Position numbers and translations under genes: made by a program. This document shows positions 45,286 to 54,475 of a DNA stretch of 64,000 nucleotides, one piece after another. The stretch covers positions 62,001-126,000 of the forward strand of contig NZ_CADFEB010000014.1 in assembly GCF_902833085.1 (NCBI RefSeq), given 5' to 3'. The DNA is from Burkholderia ubonensis (GTDB lineage: Bacteria; Pseudomonadota; Gammaproteobacteria; Burkholderiales; Burkholderiaceae). Within the stretch, counting starts at the first letter, position 1. The number at the start of each line of letters is the position of its first letter. A model generated the notes under the pieces. The model saw nothing but the letters and a program-made list of their open reading frames with translations. It did no database searches and had not been told where the DNA came from.

Positions 45286-45778
45286 ACTTCCTCGCTCAGT
45301 TTGCGACACGCCCATGGTCGATGGCTCTTGTTGAGCATCCGATGACCTGCCGACACCAAGAGTCGCGACAGCGGCCCTTGATGTTTAATGCCGCCAGGCC
45401 CATCTCAAGCCTCAGAATTTCCTGCAAATTACCAGGACCGCCGTATCCGATAAACGCGGCGAGGCGTGTAAGCCTGTGGTCCGCATGTCGCGCTACCCCA
45501 TCCCAAAAAGCGACTCGATGACGTTCTTGATCCACGCCTTGACGTCGCCCCAGGTGATCTTTTTCCGCCTCAAAACTCTTCTCAGAAAAATCACTGATCA
45601 CGCGACGGCAATGCCTATGGCGACACACATACTTAAAAATGAAAATTCACTCACTAGAATTAATGAGCCAAATTTCCCCCAAGAATTTTAAGCACCTTTT
45701 CTTACCCGCCACATTTTTCTTTGCAAACCCCAATGGCGACACCCCTCACCCCAACCAACTCATACGCACCCAAAAATC
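45286..45778. other. decayed, AT-rich stretch with a possible gene end
   Basis: No intact gene. On the minus strand 45594-45493 reads RRVLRRKKITWGDVKAWIKN followed by a short amphipathic end (VIESLFGMG-stop), which looks like the C-terminal end of a lost protein. From about 45600 to 45778 the sequence is very AT-rich and holds nothing recognisable. Confidence 0.35.
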
Positions 45779-46321
45779 CTACCCAATGTCGTTAATCCAA
45801 TTTTCAATCAACTCACCAACCCCCTCATCCAACCGTGCCGTCGACACCTTATTCAGAAACCAAATAGCCCTCGACTTCAGCGATTCATCATGAATCGCAC
45901 ATATAGAAATGAGATCAATGCAGTTAAGGACCTCATCCATATTCTCGCTTTCGATAAAATGAAAATACAGAGATACACCCCTTGAAATCTCGCAAAGACA
46001 TGCCAAACGGAAATCCTCGTCGGGATGTCCATCCTCCTTTACGCTAGCCAAACCTATCTGAGCGAGAATCTCAAGCAGCCTTGCCCGAGACACTTCCGTT
46101 GCACCTTGAATTGCATCAATCACACACGGAATCGTCGGCAGGGCGGACGGATACAGGCTTCCCTGCAAGATTACAACATTGTCGATCTTCCAATAATAAT
46201 CATCCGCCTCATCTTCACTTTTAGCACTTCCGAGCCCGATGATTGCCGCAGGCACATCCACCGCACTCCCATTAGCGGTCGAGTATTCGGCCCAATTAAA
46301 CCTATCGAGATCCCACGACAT
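45779..46321 (-). CDS. candidate cognate immunity protein of the Rhs deaminase tip
   Basis: A 180-residue acidic cytoplasmic protein starting 8 bases after the Rhs stop. It begins MSWDLDRFNWAEYSTANGSA, has a helical middle like a small HEAT-type solenoid (VIDAIQGATEVSRARLLEIL; AIWFLNKVSTARLDEG), and is strikingly AT-rich for the genome. Position, size and composition are those of the immunity partner that travels with a swapped Rhs tip. No family recognised by name. Confidence 0.7.
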   Translation of the reverse strand: MSWDLDRFNWAEYSTANGSAVDVPAAIIGLGSAKSEDEADDYYWKIDNVVILQGSLYPSALPTIPCVIDAIQGATEVSRARLLEILAQIGLASVKEDGHPDEDFRLACLCEISRGVSLYFHFIESENMDEVLNCIDLISICAIHDESLKSRAIWFLNKVSTARLDEGVGELIENWINDIG

Positions 46322-46329
46322 AACGCCCT

Positions 46330-49300
46330 CTATTCCTCAAATTCCGTGCCAGGCTCATGGAATTGGCATCGACTATATTTCCCCTGACACCTCTTACACA
46401 CCGGCACCTGCCTAAGTACCGGAGCCTTTCGCGGCCTTACCGCCTTCGTGAACACTACCTTCTCTCGGTCGCCGCCTAGAGCTGCGACAACATGGTCCTC
46501 CGCACATAATCCACCGCCAGACCCCCTGGCGGCAACCTCCCCTGTTTCAATGTGATACCCCGCTGTTACCGTTGCAGGACGATTTTTGGCGACCGCCCCG
46601 AGTTCTCCCGCCAATTTATCTCGTGCGGCAACGGCTTCCTGCAACTTATCGACATTGCTAAGCCCGAGCGGATCAATCCACCCGATTGGGTTGGGAGCAT
46701 ATGCAAATGTATTAACTCCACCACTGAGCCCAATCGGATCATTACTGACAAAGCGCCCCAATCGCGGATCGTAGTACCGATGCCGGTTGTAATGCAGCCC
46801 CGTCTCCTCATCAACCTGCTGCCCCTGAAACCTCAGCAGATTCCGCGGCGTGATCCCCGCCGCCTTCGACGCCCGCGCAATCACCTCCCGCGCTTCGCCC
46901 CACGCCTTGTACGAAGCCTCCCAAACCACGTCACCCAGTTCGTCAGTCATCAGCAGCGGCGTGCCAATCTGGTCACAGTGGTAATAGAACGCGTGCGCTT
47001 CGCCGACTCGCTCCGGCACGCGCTGCAGCGGATCATCCTCCGGCGTGTATCGGTCCACCTCCGTCCGTTCCGGCGTCTCGATCCCTGCGACCGGCGCACT
47101 CACGTACTGCGCCAGCGGCACGAACGAATCCGCCTCATAGACGTAATGGGTACTGCCTTGCGTTTCGCTCTCGTACGCCAGCCGATCGCCATCCCACCCG
47201 AACGTGGTCCGCTCGCCGTCCACCTCCTTGGCGATCCGCCGACCCAGCGCATCGTAGTAATACCGCGACGCACTCCTTCGCGACGCCTCTTCCACCCGCG
47301 CCGCCCGCAGCCGGTTAAACGCATCCCACTCGTAATGCTGCTCGCCCGCCGGAGACGTTCGATGAACGAGGTTCCCGCGCGCGTCATACTCGAAACGCTG
47401 TCCTGCATACCGCTTCAACAGGTTGCCGAGTACCTTCGGCACCTCGGCCGGCAACGTGCTTTCCGGACGCACCGGACTCGAGCGTGTCGCCGTACGTGCT
47501 GCTTCCGGATGCCCCGGATCCACGATATTGCTCGCCGGATCAAACGCAAACCGCTCCTTGCCTGCCGGTCCGATCGATTCGATCAGCCGACCGACCGGAT
47601 CGTAGCGATAGTCCGTCAGTCCCCGGCGGCTGTCCTCGATCTGCGTGAGTTGTCCCGCCCCGTCGTAACGATAACGGCGCTCCGCCAACGGCGCGGGCGC
47701 ATTCGCGCGCTTCACCGTCCGTTGCAGCAATCGCCCTGCAGGATCGTACACGGTACGTTGATCGATCTTGCTCGCCAGCGTGCGCAACGTCTCCCGATGC
47801 AGATCATCCCGCTCGATCTGCACCCGTTCCTTGCCGTCCAGCATCATTCCGTGCACGTGCCCGGAGCCGTAGGTCAGCCAGTCGATCGTGTGACCATCCG
47901 GTCGAACCGTCCTGATCCGATTGCCGAGTTCGTCGTAATCGTGATGCCACACGAAACTCCTGCGCTCGCCAAATACGTCGTACGCGTGATGCTCACGCAC
48001 CAGATTGCCGACCGGATCGAAAAACCGATGGATGCGGCTGTGTCGATTGCTTGCTTCGATCAAGCGCCCTAAAGGATCGTAAGCGAAGCGCTCCTCTTGA
48101 TCCTCAACCGAACGCCCATTGAGCCGACCGCCGCGGTCATGGGACATCCGCACGACCAGACCTGCCTCATCGACCGATTCAAGACGGCTGCTCGCCTCGT
48201 CATATGCGTAGCGCGTCGCCTTTCCGTCGAAGTCGATCTCCTCGATCAACCTGCCGGCCGCGTCATATTGAAATGCATAAGTCGCATGATTCGGATCGGT
48301 CAGCGCGACAAGACGCCCCAGCCGGTCATAACGGTATGAGAGCACCTGACCGAGCGCATCGGTCCGGATGTTGATACGCCCCGCTGCGTCGTACCCGTAA
48401 CGCGTCACTCGGCTCAACGGATCGGTACGAGTCAGCAGACGTCCTTCCGCGTCGTAGCTCAATTGTTCTCGGCCCGCCGGCGAGACCAGTTCGACCAATT
48501 GCCCGTTCACGCCATAGCGGAACGTCGTCGTACCGCCCGCCGGATCTTTCGCCGCGACCAGCCGGCCCTGTCCGTCATACGTCCATTGTGTCGTCTTGCC
48601 CGAGCAGTCGGTATGGCTCGTCAGCTGTCCGGCTTCGTCGTATTTCAACGACTTTGCGCCACCCTTCGCGTCCTTGATCTGCGTGACGAGCCCTTTCCCG
48701 TCATACGCAAACTCTGTCTTGCGGCCAAGCGGATCGATCTGCGCGACCAAGTTGCCCGCGTCGTCGTATTCGCGCAGCCACGGATGCCCGAGCGGATCGG
48801 TAACGCGAACGAGTTGATCCTTCTCGTCGTATGCCATCTCGACTACGCTGCCGTCGGCACGCTGGTGACGCACGAAATTGCCACGCGCGTCATACGACAA
48901 GTGTTCGACAGTGCCGTCGCGATGGATGAACTGGACGAGATTGTCATTCGCATCGCGATACATCCATTCCTCGCTGCCATCCGGATGGATCACGCGGAAC
49001 GAGAAACCCTTGACGTCGTAGTAGTGACGCGTGACGTTGCCGAGCGCATCGGTCACGCTGACCATCCGGAAGTCCGGATGCCACGCGAGCCGCACTTCGT
49101 CGCTGCCGTCGTCGGCGTATTCGCGAACGCATTTGGCCGTCGGGCCGGTGCCGCTCCATTCGAGATTGACGCCGCGGCCGGTCCGATCGGTGTAACGCGT
49201 GACGAGGTGGTCGCGATAACGGTATTCGCGCCGGTTGCCGTAGCGATCGGCCGCGGAAATCAAATCGTTGTCGCGATCATATTCGTAGGTCGCGAGCGTG

Positions 49301-50943
49301 CCGAGGCGTTCGCCCTCAGCGTCATGGTGTGCGATTTCGATGATGCGTCCGTGCGCATCATGGCGAAACGCGACCTGCGCGTGCGGCGTGATCAGTCGAT
49401 ACAGCCGGCCCTGTTCGCCATAATCGAGCGTGACCTGGTTGCCCGCGCGATCCTTGATGAACGCAAGGCGGAATACGTTGCCATGCCGCTCGTACGCCTC
49501 GAGCAGCATGTGTCCGCGCGTCAGCGTCAACCACCGATCGTCGAGACGCAGCAGCGTGAGGTCTTCGGCAAGATCGTCGTGGGCGCTGCCTGCGGCAAGC
49601 AGCGGATAGTCGAGACTGCGGCCTTCCGCGTCGTGATAGACCAGCTTCGAATCGACGATATCGATGCGTGTCGTGTAAGGCGTGATCCAGCGCGCGCCAA
49701 GCTCGCCGCGTTCATCGTTCGCGCCGAAGAACGAGCGATAAGTACGCTGCCACGCGATCGGCAACGGACCATCGATCGTGAAATCGTCGTGGACGATCCA
49801 TTCATCACCGAACGCGAAGCCGATCGACCTTTTGGTTCGTTCCGGCGGGGTCTTCACCGGCGGACATTTCCGCTTGCACTGCGCACCGCCCGGCCGCTGA
49901 GCTTCAGTCGTCGCGCGCACCTCCTCCAGCCGATGCTCCGCCTTTTGCTCGACGACCTTCGTCGTCCCGTGCGCTTGCACCCCCGTCGAATGCGGCTTCG
50001 GATTCCGCTTTCGCCAGCTCCGCATGCCGTCCTCGCCGATCGTGATCAGCCAGCCGATCTTGCCCGCATCGTTACCGTCCAGCTCGCGAATACGCTTCTG
50101 GATCGTCGGAATGCGCTTGTAGATATCGTCCGCGAAAAGCTGCAGTTTTTTCGTCGAATTCGGATCAATCAGTTCACCGGCCGAGGTCGCCACGTTGATA
50201 ACGGCCTTCCCCTCGACCTTCCAGATGTCCGTGAGAAACCCACCGAAGTTGCTGAGGACCTTCCTGCCGTCGTACGCAACGATAGCCTCCCCAGCGCCCT
50301 TCAAATGCGACCCAGCCGACTTCACGTTGTGTCCGACTTCGTACTTCTTCCCCGCCGCATGCGCGAACAGGTCGGCGATCGCCTTCATCAGATCGCCGAT
50401 GAATTTCGCACAATGGTCAAGCACCTCCTTGAGCCCATCGCGCATCACCTTCAGGAACTTCTCGATCTCGCCCGCATAACGTTCCTGCACGTTCGCGATG
50501 ATCGCCGCGATGATCGCGTCGCGCAGCACCTGCAACGCGGCGTCGCCGACTGCCTTCCCGCTCTTGACGATCTCCTGCCGGATCAACTTCAGGACCGGGC
50601 GCGCGCCCATCCGGATTTCTGCCGTGCCCGGCGGCAACGGCACGACGCCGATGAGATCGAGGCCGAGGTTGACCCAGTCGAACGCATCGATCGGCTTGTC
50701 GCCGTGCTCGATCATCGCCTTGACGTCGAGCACCGCATCGACCGCCGCGAAGATGTTGGCGAGAACCGGCACGTTCTCCGCGACCATTTTCAGTCGACCG
50801 ACGTTGACGCCGCCGCCGCTGACCTTGATCAGCCATTTGTCGAACACTTCGATGCCGGCCTTTGCGTCGGCCTCCGTGATCTTCATGATCGGCGACACGA
50901 ACACGTCGGTCGGTTTGGGTTGAATGACGCCCGAAGCGGTCAT
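46330..50943 (-). CDS. Rhs toxin with C-terminal deaminase-like domain
   Basis: A 1537-residue Rhs protein. Residues 1-~350 form a helical delivery region with a CKRKCPP motif near its end and no PAAR motif. A DUF6531-type domain starts at about 370 (DEWIVHDDFTIDGPLPIAWQ), then the YD-repeat shell, and the autocleavage checkpoint DPIGLSGGVN...WIDPLGL up to 1428. The last 109 residues (1429-1537) are the toxin: CAED at 1480-1483 and CKRC at 1516-1519 give the Cys/Glu plus CxxC zinc site of the deaminase superfamily, as in YwqJ-like or BURPS668_1122-like toxin deaminases. The likely target is cytosine or adenine in nucleic acid or nucleotides; which one is not known. Delivered by the VgrG encoded 37 bases upstream. 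Confidence 0.85.
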   Translation of the reverse strand: MTASGVIQPKPTDVFVSPIMKITEADAKAGIEVFDKWLIKVSGGGVNVGRLKMVAENVPVLANIFAAVDAVLDVKAMIEHGDKPIDAFDWVNLGLDLIGVVPLPPGTAEIRMGARPVLKLIRQEIVKSGKAVGDAALQVLRDAIIAAIIANVQERYAGEIEKFLKVMRDGLKEVLDHCAKFIGDLMKAIADLFAHAAGKKYEVGHNVKSAGSHLKGAGEAIVAYDGRKVLSNFGGFLTDIWKVEGKAVINVATSAGELIDPNSTKKLQLFADDIYKRIPTIQKRIRELDGNDAGKIGWLITIGEDGMRSWRKRNPKPHSTGVQAHGTTKVVEQKAEHRLEEVRATTEAQRPGGAQCKRKCPPVKTPPERTKRSIGFAFGDEWIVHDDFTIDGPLPIAWQRTYRSFFGANDERGELGARWITPYTTRIDIVDSKLVYHDAEGRSLDYPLLAAGSAHDDLAEDLTLLRLDDRWLTLTRGHMLLEAYERHGNVFRLAFIKDRAGNQVTLDYGEQGRLYRLITPHAQVAFRHDAHGRIIEIAHHDAEGERLGTLATYEYDRDNDLISAADRYGNRREYRYRDHLVTRYTDRTGRGVNLEWSGTGPTAKCVREYADDGSDEVRLAWHPDFRMVSVTDALGNVTRHYYDVKGFSFRVIHPDGSEEWMYRDANDNLVQFIHRDGTVEHLSYDARGNFVRHQRADGSVVEMAYDEKDQLVRVTDPLGHPWLREYDDAGNLVAQIDPLGRKTEFAYDGKGLVTQIKDAKGGAKSLKYDEAGQLTSHTDCSGKTTQWTYDGQGRLVAAKDPAGGTTTFRYGVNGQLVELVSPAGREQLSYDAEGRLLTRTDPLSRVTRYGYDAAGRINIRTDALGQVLSYRYDRLGRLVALTDPNHATYAFQYDAAGRLIEEIDFDGKATRYAYDEASSRLESVDEAGLVVRMSHDRGGRLNGRSVEDQEERFAYDPLGRLIEASNRHSRIHRFFDPVGNLVREHHAYDVFGERRSFVWHHDYDELGNRIRTVRPDGHTIDWLTYGSGHVHGMMLDGKERVQIERDDLHRETLRTLASKIDQRTVYDPAGRLLQRTVKRANAPAPLAERRYRYDGAGQLTQIEDSRRGLTDYRYDPVGRLIESIGPAGKERFAFDPASNIVDPGHPEAARTATRSSPVRPESTLPAEVPKVLGNLLKRYAGQRFEYDARGNLVHRTSPAGEQHYEWDAFNRLRAARVEEASRRSASRYYYDALGRRIAKEVDGERTTFGWDGDRLAYESETQGSTHYVYEADSFVPLAQYVSAPVAGIETPERTEVDRYTPEDDPLQRVPERVGEAHAFYYHCDQIGTPLLMTDELGDVVWEASYKAWGEAREVIARASKAAGITPRNLLRFQGQQVDEETGLHYNRHRYYDPRLGRFVSNDPIGLSGGVNTFAYAPNPIGWIDPLGLSNVDKLQEAVAARDKLAGELGAVAKNRPATVTAGYHIETGEVAARGSGGGLCAEDHVVAALGGDREKVVFTKAVRPRKAPVLRQVPVCKRCQGKYSRCQFHEPGTEFEE

Positions 50944-50980
50944 GATGTTCTTATTCCCGGAATGGTGGATGGGGCGACAC

Positions 50981-53900
50981 TCAGATCGTTTTCAGTGCGG
51001 CGGCCGCACTGCGCGCCGATTGCGCGAGGCCGCCAACCTGTTGCGCGGCGGCGCTCAACTGGCCCGCTTGCGACAGTGCTGCCTGCGCACCGGCCGGCAA
51101 CACGCTGCCGGCGGCCTGTGTGGCGATGCCGAGGCCCTGGCCGGCGACGGCCTTCGCGAGCGCGGCCGCGCCCTGCGACGCCGAGCCGGTCAGTCCCGCG
51201 AGCGTGCTCGCCGCGCCGACGACATTCGACGCTCCGGCCGGCAACATGCCGCCGAGCGCCTGCTGAGCCATGCCCATACCTTGGCCTGGGGCGGTTTTCG
51301 CAAGTGCGGCGCCGCCTTGCATCGCAGAGCTCGCCAGTCCTGCCAGCCCACCCGCGGCGGCGCCCGCCGACGGAAGGAACGAACCGAGCTGCGCGTGCGC
51401 GGCGGCCTCGGCGCCGCCGGCCGGCGCGGGATTCGGCGGCCACGGCGCGACCTTGAACAAGCTCGACGCCTGATCTTGCGAACGCGGATCCTCGCCGAAC
51501 TTCACCTGCGCGGCGCCCGGCGGCAGACCGCTCACGATCATGTGCCCGTTATTGTCAAGCGCCCCTTTCTTCAGCAGGCCGCCGTTGCCGTCGAACACCG
51601 AGAACATGCCGCCTTTCACCGGCTCGCCATTCCCGTATGTGTGCAGCAACTCCAGCTGCCCCGGCTGATCCGGCCGCGGGCTCGGCAGCGGATACCCCAT
51701 GCTCGCCGGCCCGCTGAACGCATGCGACGCGCCTTTCACGTCGACTTTCCCCGGCGCATGGATCTCGATGTTCCCGCCGGCGATGCGGATATACCCGCCG
51801 CCGCTCGTCAGCAGGATGCCCTGGTCGGCTGCGATCTCGATCCTGTCGGTCGCCGACAGCACCTTCACCGTCTTCTGCGCAGTCACTTCGATGCTGTCCG
51901 ACTGCGCCTGGATCTCGACCTTGCCTTTACCGGCGAACAGCTTGATCCCCGCGTTTTGCACGAACAGGCTCAGCTTCTGCCCGATGCTCGCGAGCAGCGA
52001 CTTGCCCGCCGCAACGTGCACGCTCCGTCCGCTGGCGATATTCACGTGATCGTTCGCCGCCACGTGCACCGACTGCTGTGTCGACATCGCGATGCCCGAC
52101 GGGCTGCCGAACAGCATCACCGGCTCCTTGAACGCGTTCGCGTTGCCGGTGCCGCCGCCCGCCGTGCGTCCGCCCGACGCGCTGCCCGGCACGCTGTCCT
52201 GCGTCGCATCGGTGAACGCGCGCAGCGTATCGTGCGCGTCCTTCAGGTTCTCGGCCTGATGCTGTTCGCTGACGCCCGACAGCGCTTCAACAAGGCTCTC
52301 CGCGTTCACCAATTGCTGCTGCGCTTCCTTCACGTCGAGCGGCTGGCTGTTCGGCGCTTTCGGGTGCGTCGTTACGTACAGGCCCTGGCTCGCGCGCACC
52401 GCGCCATGCGCATCCGAACGCAGATCGAACCCGCTGCCGAGATACGCCCCGCGCGCATTGCCGTTCTGATCGATCAGATAACCGAGATGCAGCAGGCTGT
52501 TCGCGCTGCTGCTCATCAGCTGCACGCGGTTCTGCCCGGTCGCGTCGTCCATCACGAGCTGGTTGTAGCCGCTGCCCGAATACTCTTTCGACCGGTACCC
52601 GGACAGAATGCCGTCGCTATGCCATTGCGGCTTGGCTGCGCCGTTATAGACGCGGCCCACGGCCAACGGCCGATCGCAGTCACCGCCAACGTAGTCGATC
52701 AGCACTTCCTCGCCGATGCGCGGGATGTGCACGCCGCCATAGCCGCCGCCGGTATCCGACTGCACGACGCGCACCCAGCACGACGCTTTCTCGTCGCCCG
52801 GATTCACGCGATCCCAGACGAACTGCACGCGGATGCGATTCAGCTCGTCGGTATAGACTTCCTCGCCCTGCGGCCCGACGACGATCGCCGTCTCCAGATG
52901 CATTGCCGGCTTGTGATGCTCGAACGGGCTGCGGTACGGGATGCTCGCGCGCTGCGCTTCGACCTCGACGAGGTAGAAGCCGACCGAGCCGTCGCCGTGC
53001 GGCACGCGACATGCCGGATCGGCGGCGCAGCCGGCCTGCGCCTGCATCAGCGCCTCGCTCAGGCTGTGCGGAAAACTCGCGCCGCCGCTCGACACCGGCA
53101 GGTTGTTCTCGATCCACCACGCGACCTCGATCGCCGCGAATTCGCGCTGGTCGGCCGGGTCGCGATCGTGCTCCGGATGATCCGACAGCGTGAAGCGCCG
53201 TCCCGCATCGATGCCGCGCACACCGCCCGCGGCGCGAAAGCGCTTCGCCTCGGATTCCCACGCCTCCATCCGGACCTTCGTCAGGTGGTCGCCGCGCGAC
53301 TGGTCCAGATACGTGTAAGCGCCGGTGTACTCGTACACCTCGAGCTGGTCGGGCAGCTCGCCCTGCGTACCCATCGTCGGCAGCGTCGTGCCTTTCGGGT
53401 TCGACGGCACGGACGGATTCTTGTAGTCGAAGGTGCGCGTCGTGCGCGTGACGCTCTGCAGCGTGCGCGTGCCGGTCCATTGCGTGAACGCGTCCGTCTC
53501 GCTCGCGGCGCCCGCGCGATAGAAGCGCACCGTCTCCGGCGACAGCGGTGCGAACGCCTGCAGGTTGTCGGTGATCACGAGCGTGTGCGACTTGCCGTCG
53601 TCGGCCTGCTGCCATGCGAAATAGAGGCCCTCGTCCTCCATCAGCCGGTGCACGAAATGCCAGTCGGTCTCATGCTGCCGCGTGTACGAGCGGCTCGGCA
53701 GCGGCGTCGACAGCGCAAAGCGGAAACGTCCCCGCGCCTGCGGATGGCGGTTCAGCACGTCGCTGACGATCTGGTCGACAGGCGCGTCGCTCCAGATCCG
53801 CTGATCGCGGCGGAACTTCAGGAAATGGGTGAAATCGGCGAACACGAGCTGGTAGGTCGTGAGCTCGCCGTCGGCGCCCAGCCGGCGCGCGGTATGCACG

Positions 53901-54154
53901 TAGCCGTGCATCGGCCGGTAGTCGCGATCGGCCTGCTGGATCCACAACGTCACCGGCTGCGCGATCAGCTTCTTGAGTTCCACATCGCCGTCCGCCGCCA
54001 GCACGTCCAGCGTGAATTCGTATGCGCGCCCGATGCGCGAGCGGCCGACGGCGCGCTGCACCGTCAGCGTGTTCGCGCCGAGCGGCGTGTCGAGCTTCAG
54101 CAGCCGGTCCTGCTGAAGCAAGCCCCCGCGCATCGCGGCAATCACGTTCTGCAT
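50981..54154 (-). CDS. vgrG: T6SS spike protein VgrG, second copy, with Ala/Gly-rich tail
   Basis: A 1057-residue VgrG, closely similar to the first copy through the gp27/gp5 and DUF2345 regions (QSDTGGGYGGVHIPRIGEE; PGKVDVKGASHAFSGP). It then has a transthyretin-like beta domain (GQLELLHTYGNGEPVKGG...) and a unique ~150-residue Ala/Gly-rich tail. The tail holds two imperfect ~45-residue repeats (GLAGLASSAMQGGAALAK / TLAGLTGSASQGAAALAK, each ending in LPAGA). The tail resembles a glycine-zipper helical bundle and probably docks the Rhs cargo encoded next. It starts ATG at 54154. Confidence 0.95.
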   Translation of the reverse strand: MQNVIAAMRGGLLQQDRLLKLDTPLGANTLTVQRAVGRSRIGRAYEFTLDVLAADGDVELKKLIAQPVTLWIQQADRDYRPMHGYVHTARRLGADGELTTYQLVFADFTHFLKFRRDQRIWSDAPVDQIVSDVLNRHPQARGRFRFALSTPLPSRSYTRQHETDWHFVHRLMEDEGLYFAWQQADDGKSHTLVITDNLQAFAPLSPETVRFYRAGAASETDAFTQWTGTRTLQSVTRTTRTFDYKNPSVPSNPKGTTLPTMGTQGELPDQLEVYEYTGAYTYLDQSRGDHLTKVRMEAWESEAKRFRAAGGVRGIDAGRRFTLSDHPEHDRDPADQREFAAIEVAWWIENNLPVSSGGASFPHSLSEALMQAQAGCAADPACRVPHGDGSVGFYLVEVEAQRASIPYRSPFEHHKPAMHLETAIVVGPQGEEVYTDELNRIRVQFVWDRVNPGDEKASCWVRVVQSDTGGGYGGVHIPRIGEEVLIDYVGGDCDRPLAVGRVYNGAAKPQWHSDGILSGYRSKEYSGSGYNQLVMDDATGQNRVQLMSSSANSLLHLGYLIDQNGNARGAYLGSGFDLRSDAHGAVRASQGLYVTTHPKAPNSQPLDVKEAQQQLVNAESLVEALSGVSEQHQAENLKDAHDTLRAFTDATQDSVPGSASGGRTAGGGTGNANAFKEPVMLFGSPSGIAMSTQQSVHVAANDHVNIASGRSVHVAAGKSLLASIGQKLSLFVQNAGIKLFAGKGKVEIQAQSDSIEVTAQKTVKVLSATDRIEIAADQGILLTSGGGYIRIAGGNIEIHAPGKVDVKGASHAFSGPASMGYPLPSPRPDQPGQLELLHTYGNGEPVKGGMFSVFDGNGGLLKKGALDNNGHMIVSGLPPGAAQVKFGEDPRSQDQASSLFKVAPWPPNPAPAGGAEAAAHAQLGSFLPSAGAAAGGLAGLASSAMQGGAALAKTAPGQGMGMAQQALGGMLPAGASNVVGAASTLAGLTGSASQGAAALAKAVAGQGLGIATQAAGSVLPAGAQAALSQAGQLSAAAQQVGGLAQSARSAAAALKTI

Positions 54155-54475
54155 ATTCTTATGGCCTCGTTTTTTCTTTTAAAGCACCCTCGGATGGCGC
54201 ATCTTCGAATTCCTGCCCGCGCGCATTCTACCGACAAAATGCGTGTTAAATCAGATAAATGACCTGATTTAACGGAGTCACCCGAACCCGCCCGCCACCC
54301 GGACGGTTGCAATCAGGGCCAATTCCGCTACCGGTCGCGTCTGGTTGCGAGTAGTGTCTAGCTACCCGTGTTTTCGGCTGCCGGGCGCCCTGCCGGCCAT
54401 CCCGGTTGCGCGTCGCGCCCGTCGTCGGCAAGCGGGCGCTGCCGGGCTTTTACAACATCACTCTGGAGATACGCC
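54155..54475. other. divergent control region, second vgrG / ABC binding protein
   Basis: About 320 bases with no gene. It contains the inverted repeat described at 54246-54272 and, near the ABC gene, a clear GGAGA ribosome site. Promoters were not fixed. Confidence 0.4.
54246..54272. repeat. AT-rich 9-bp inverted repeat, possible operator
   Basis: TTAAATCAG (54246-54254) and CTGATTTAA (54264-54272) are perfect complements around a 9-base spacer, about 95 bases upstream of the second vgrG. Symmetry and AT content suit a dimeric regulator site; there is no T-run for a terminator. Confidence 0.5.

Noticed and set aside
45296..45628. 110-codon minus-strand frame
   Set aside because: Arg/His-rich with no ribosome site; treated as decayed DNA.
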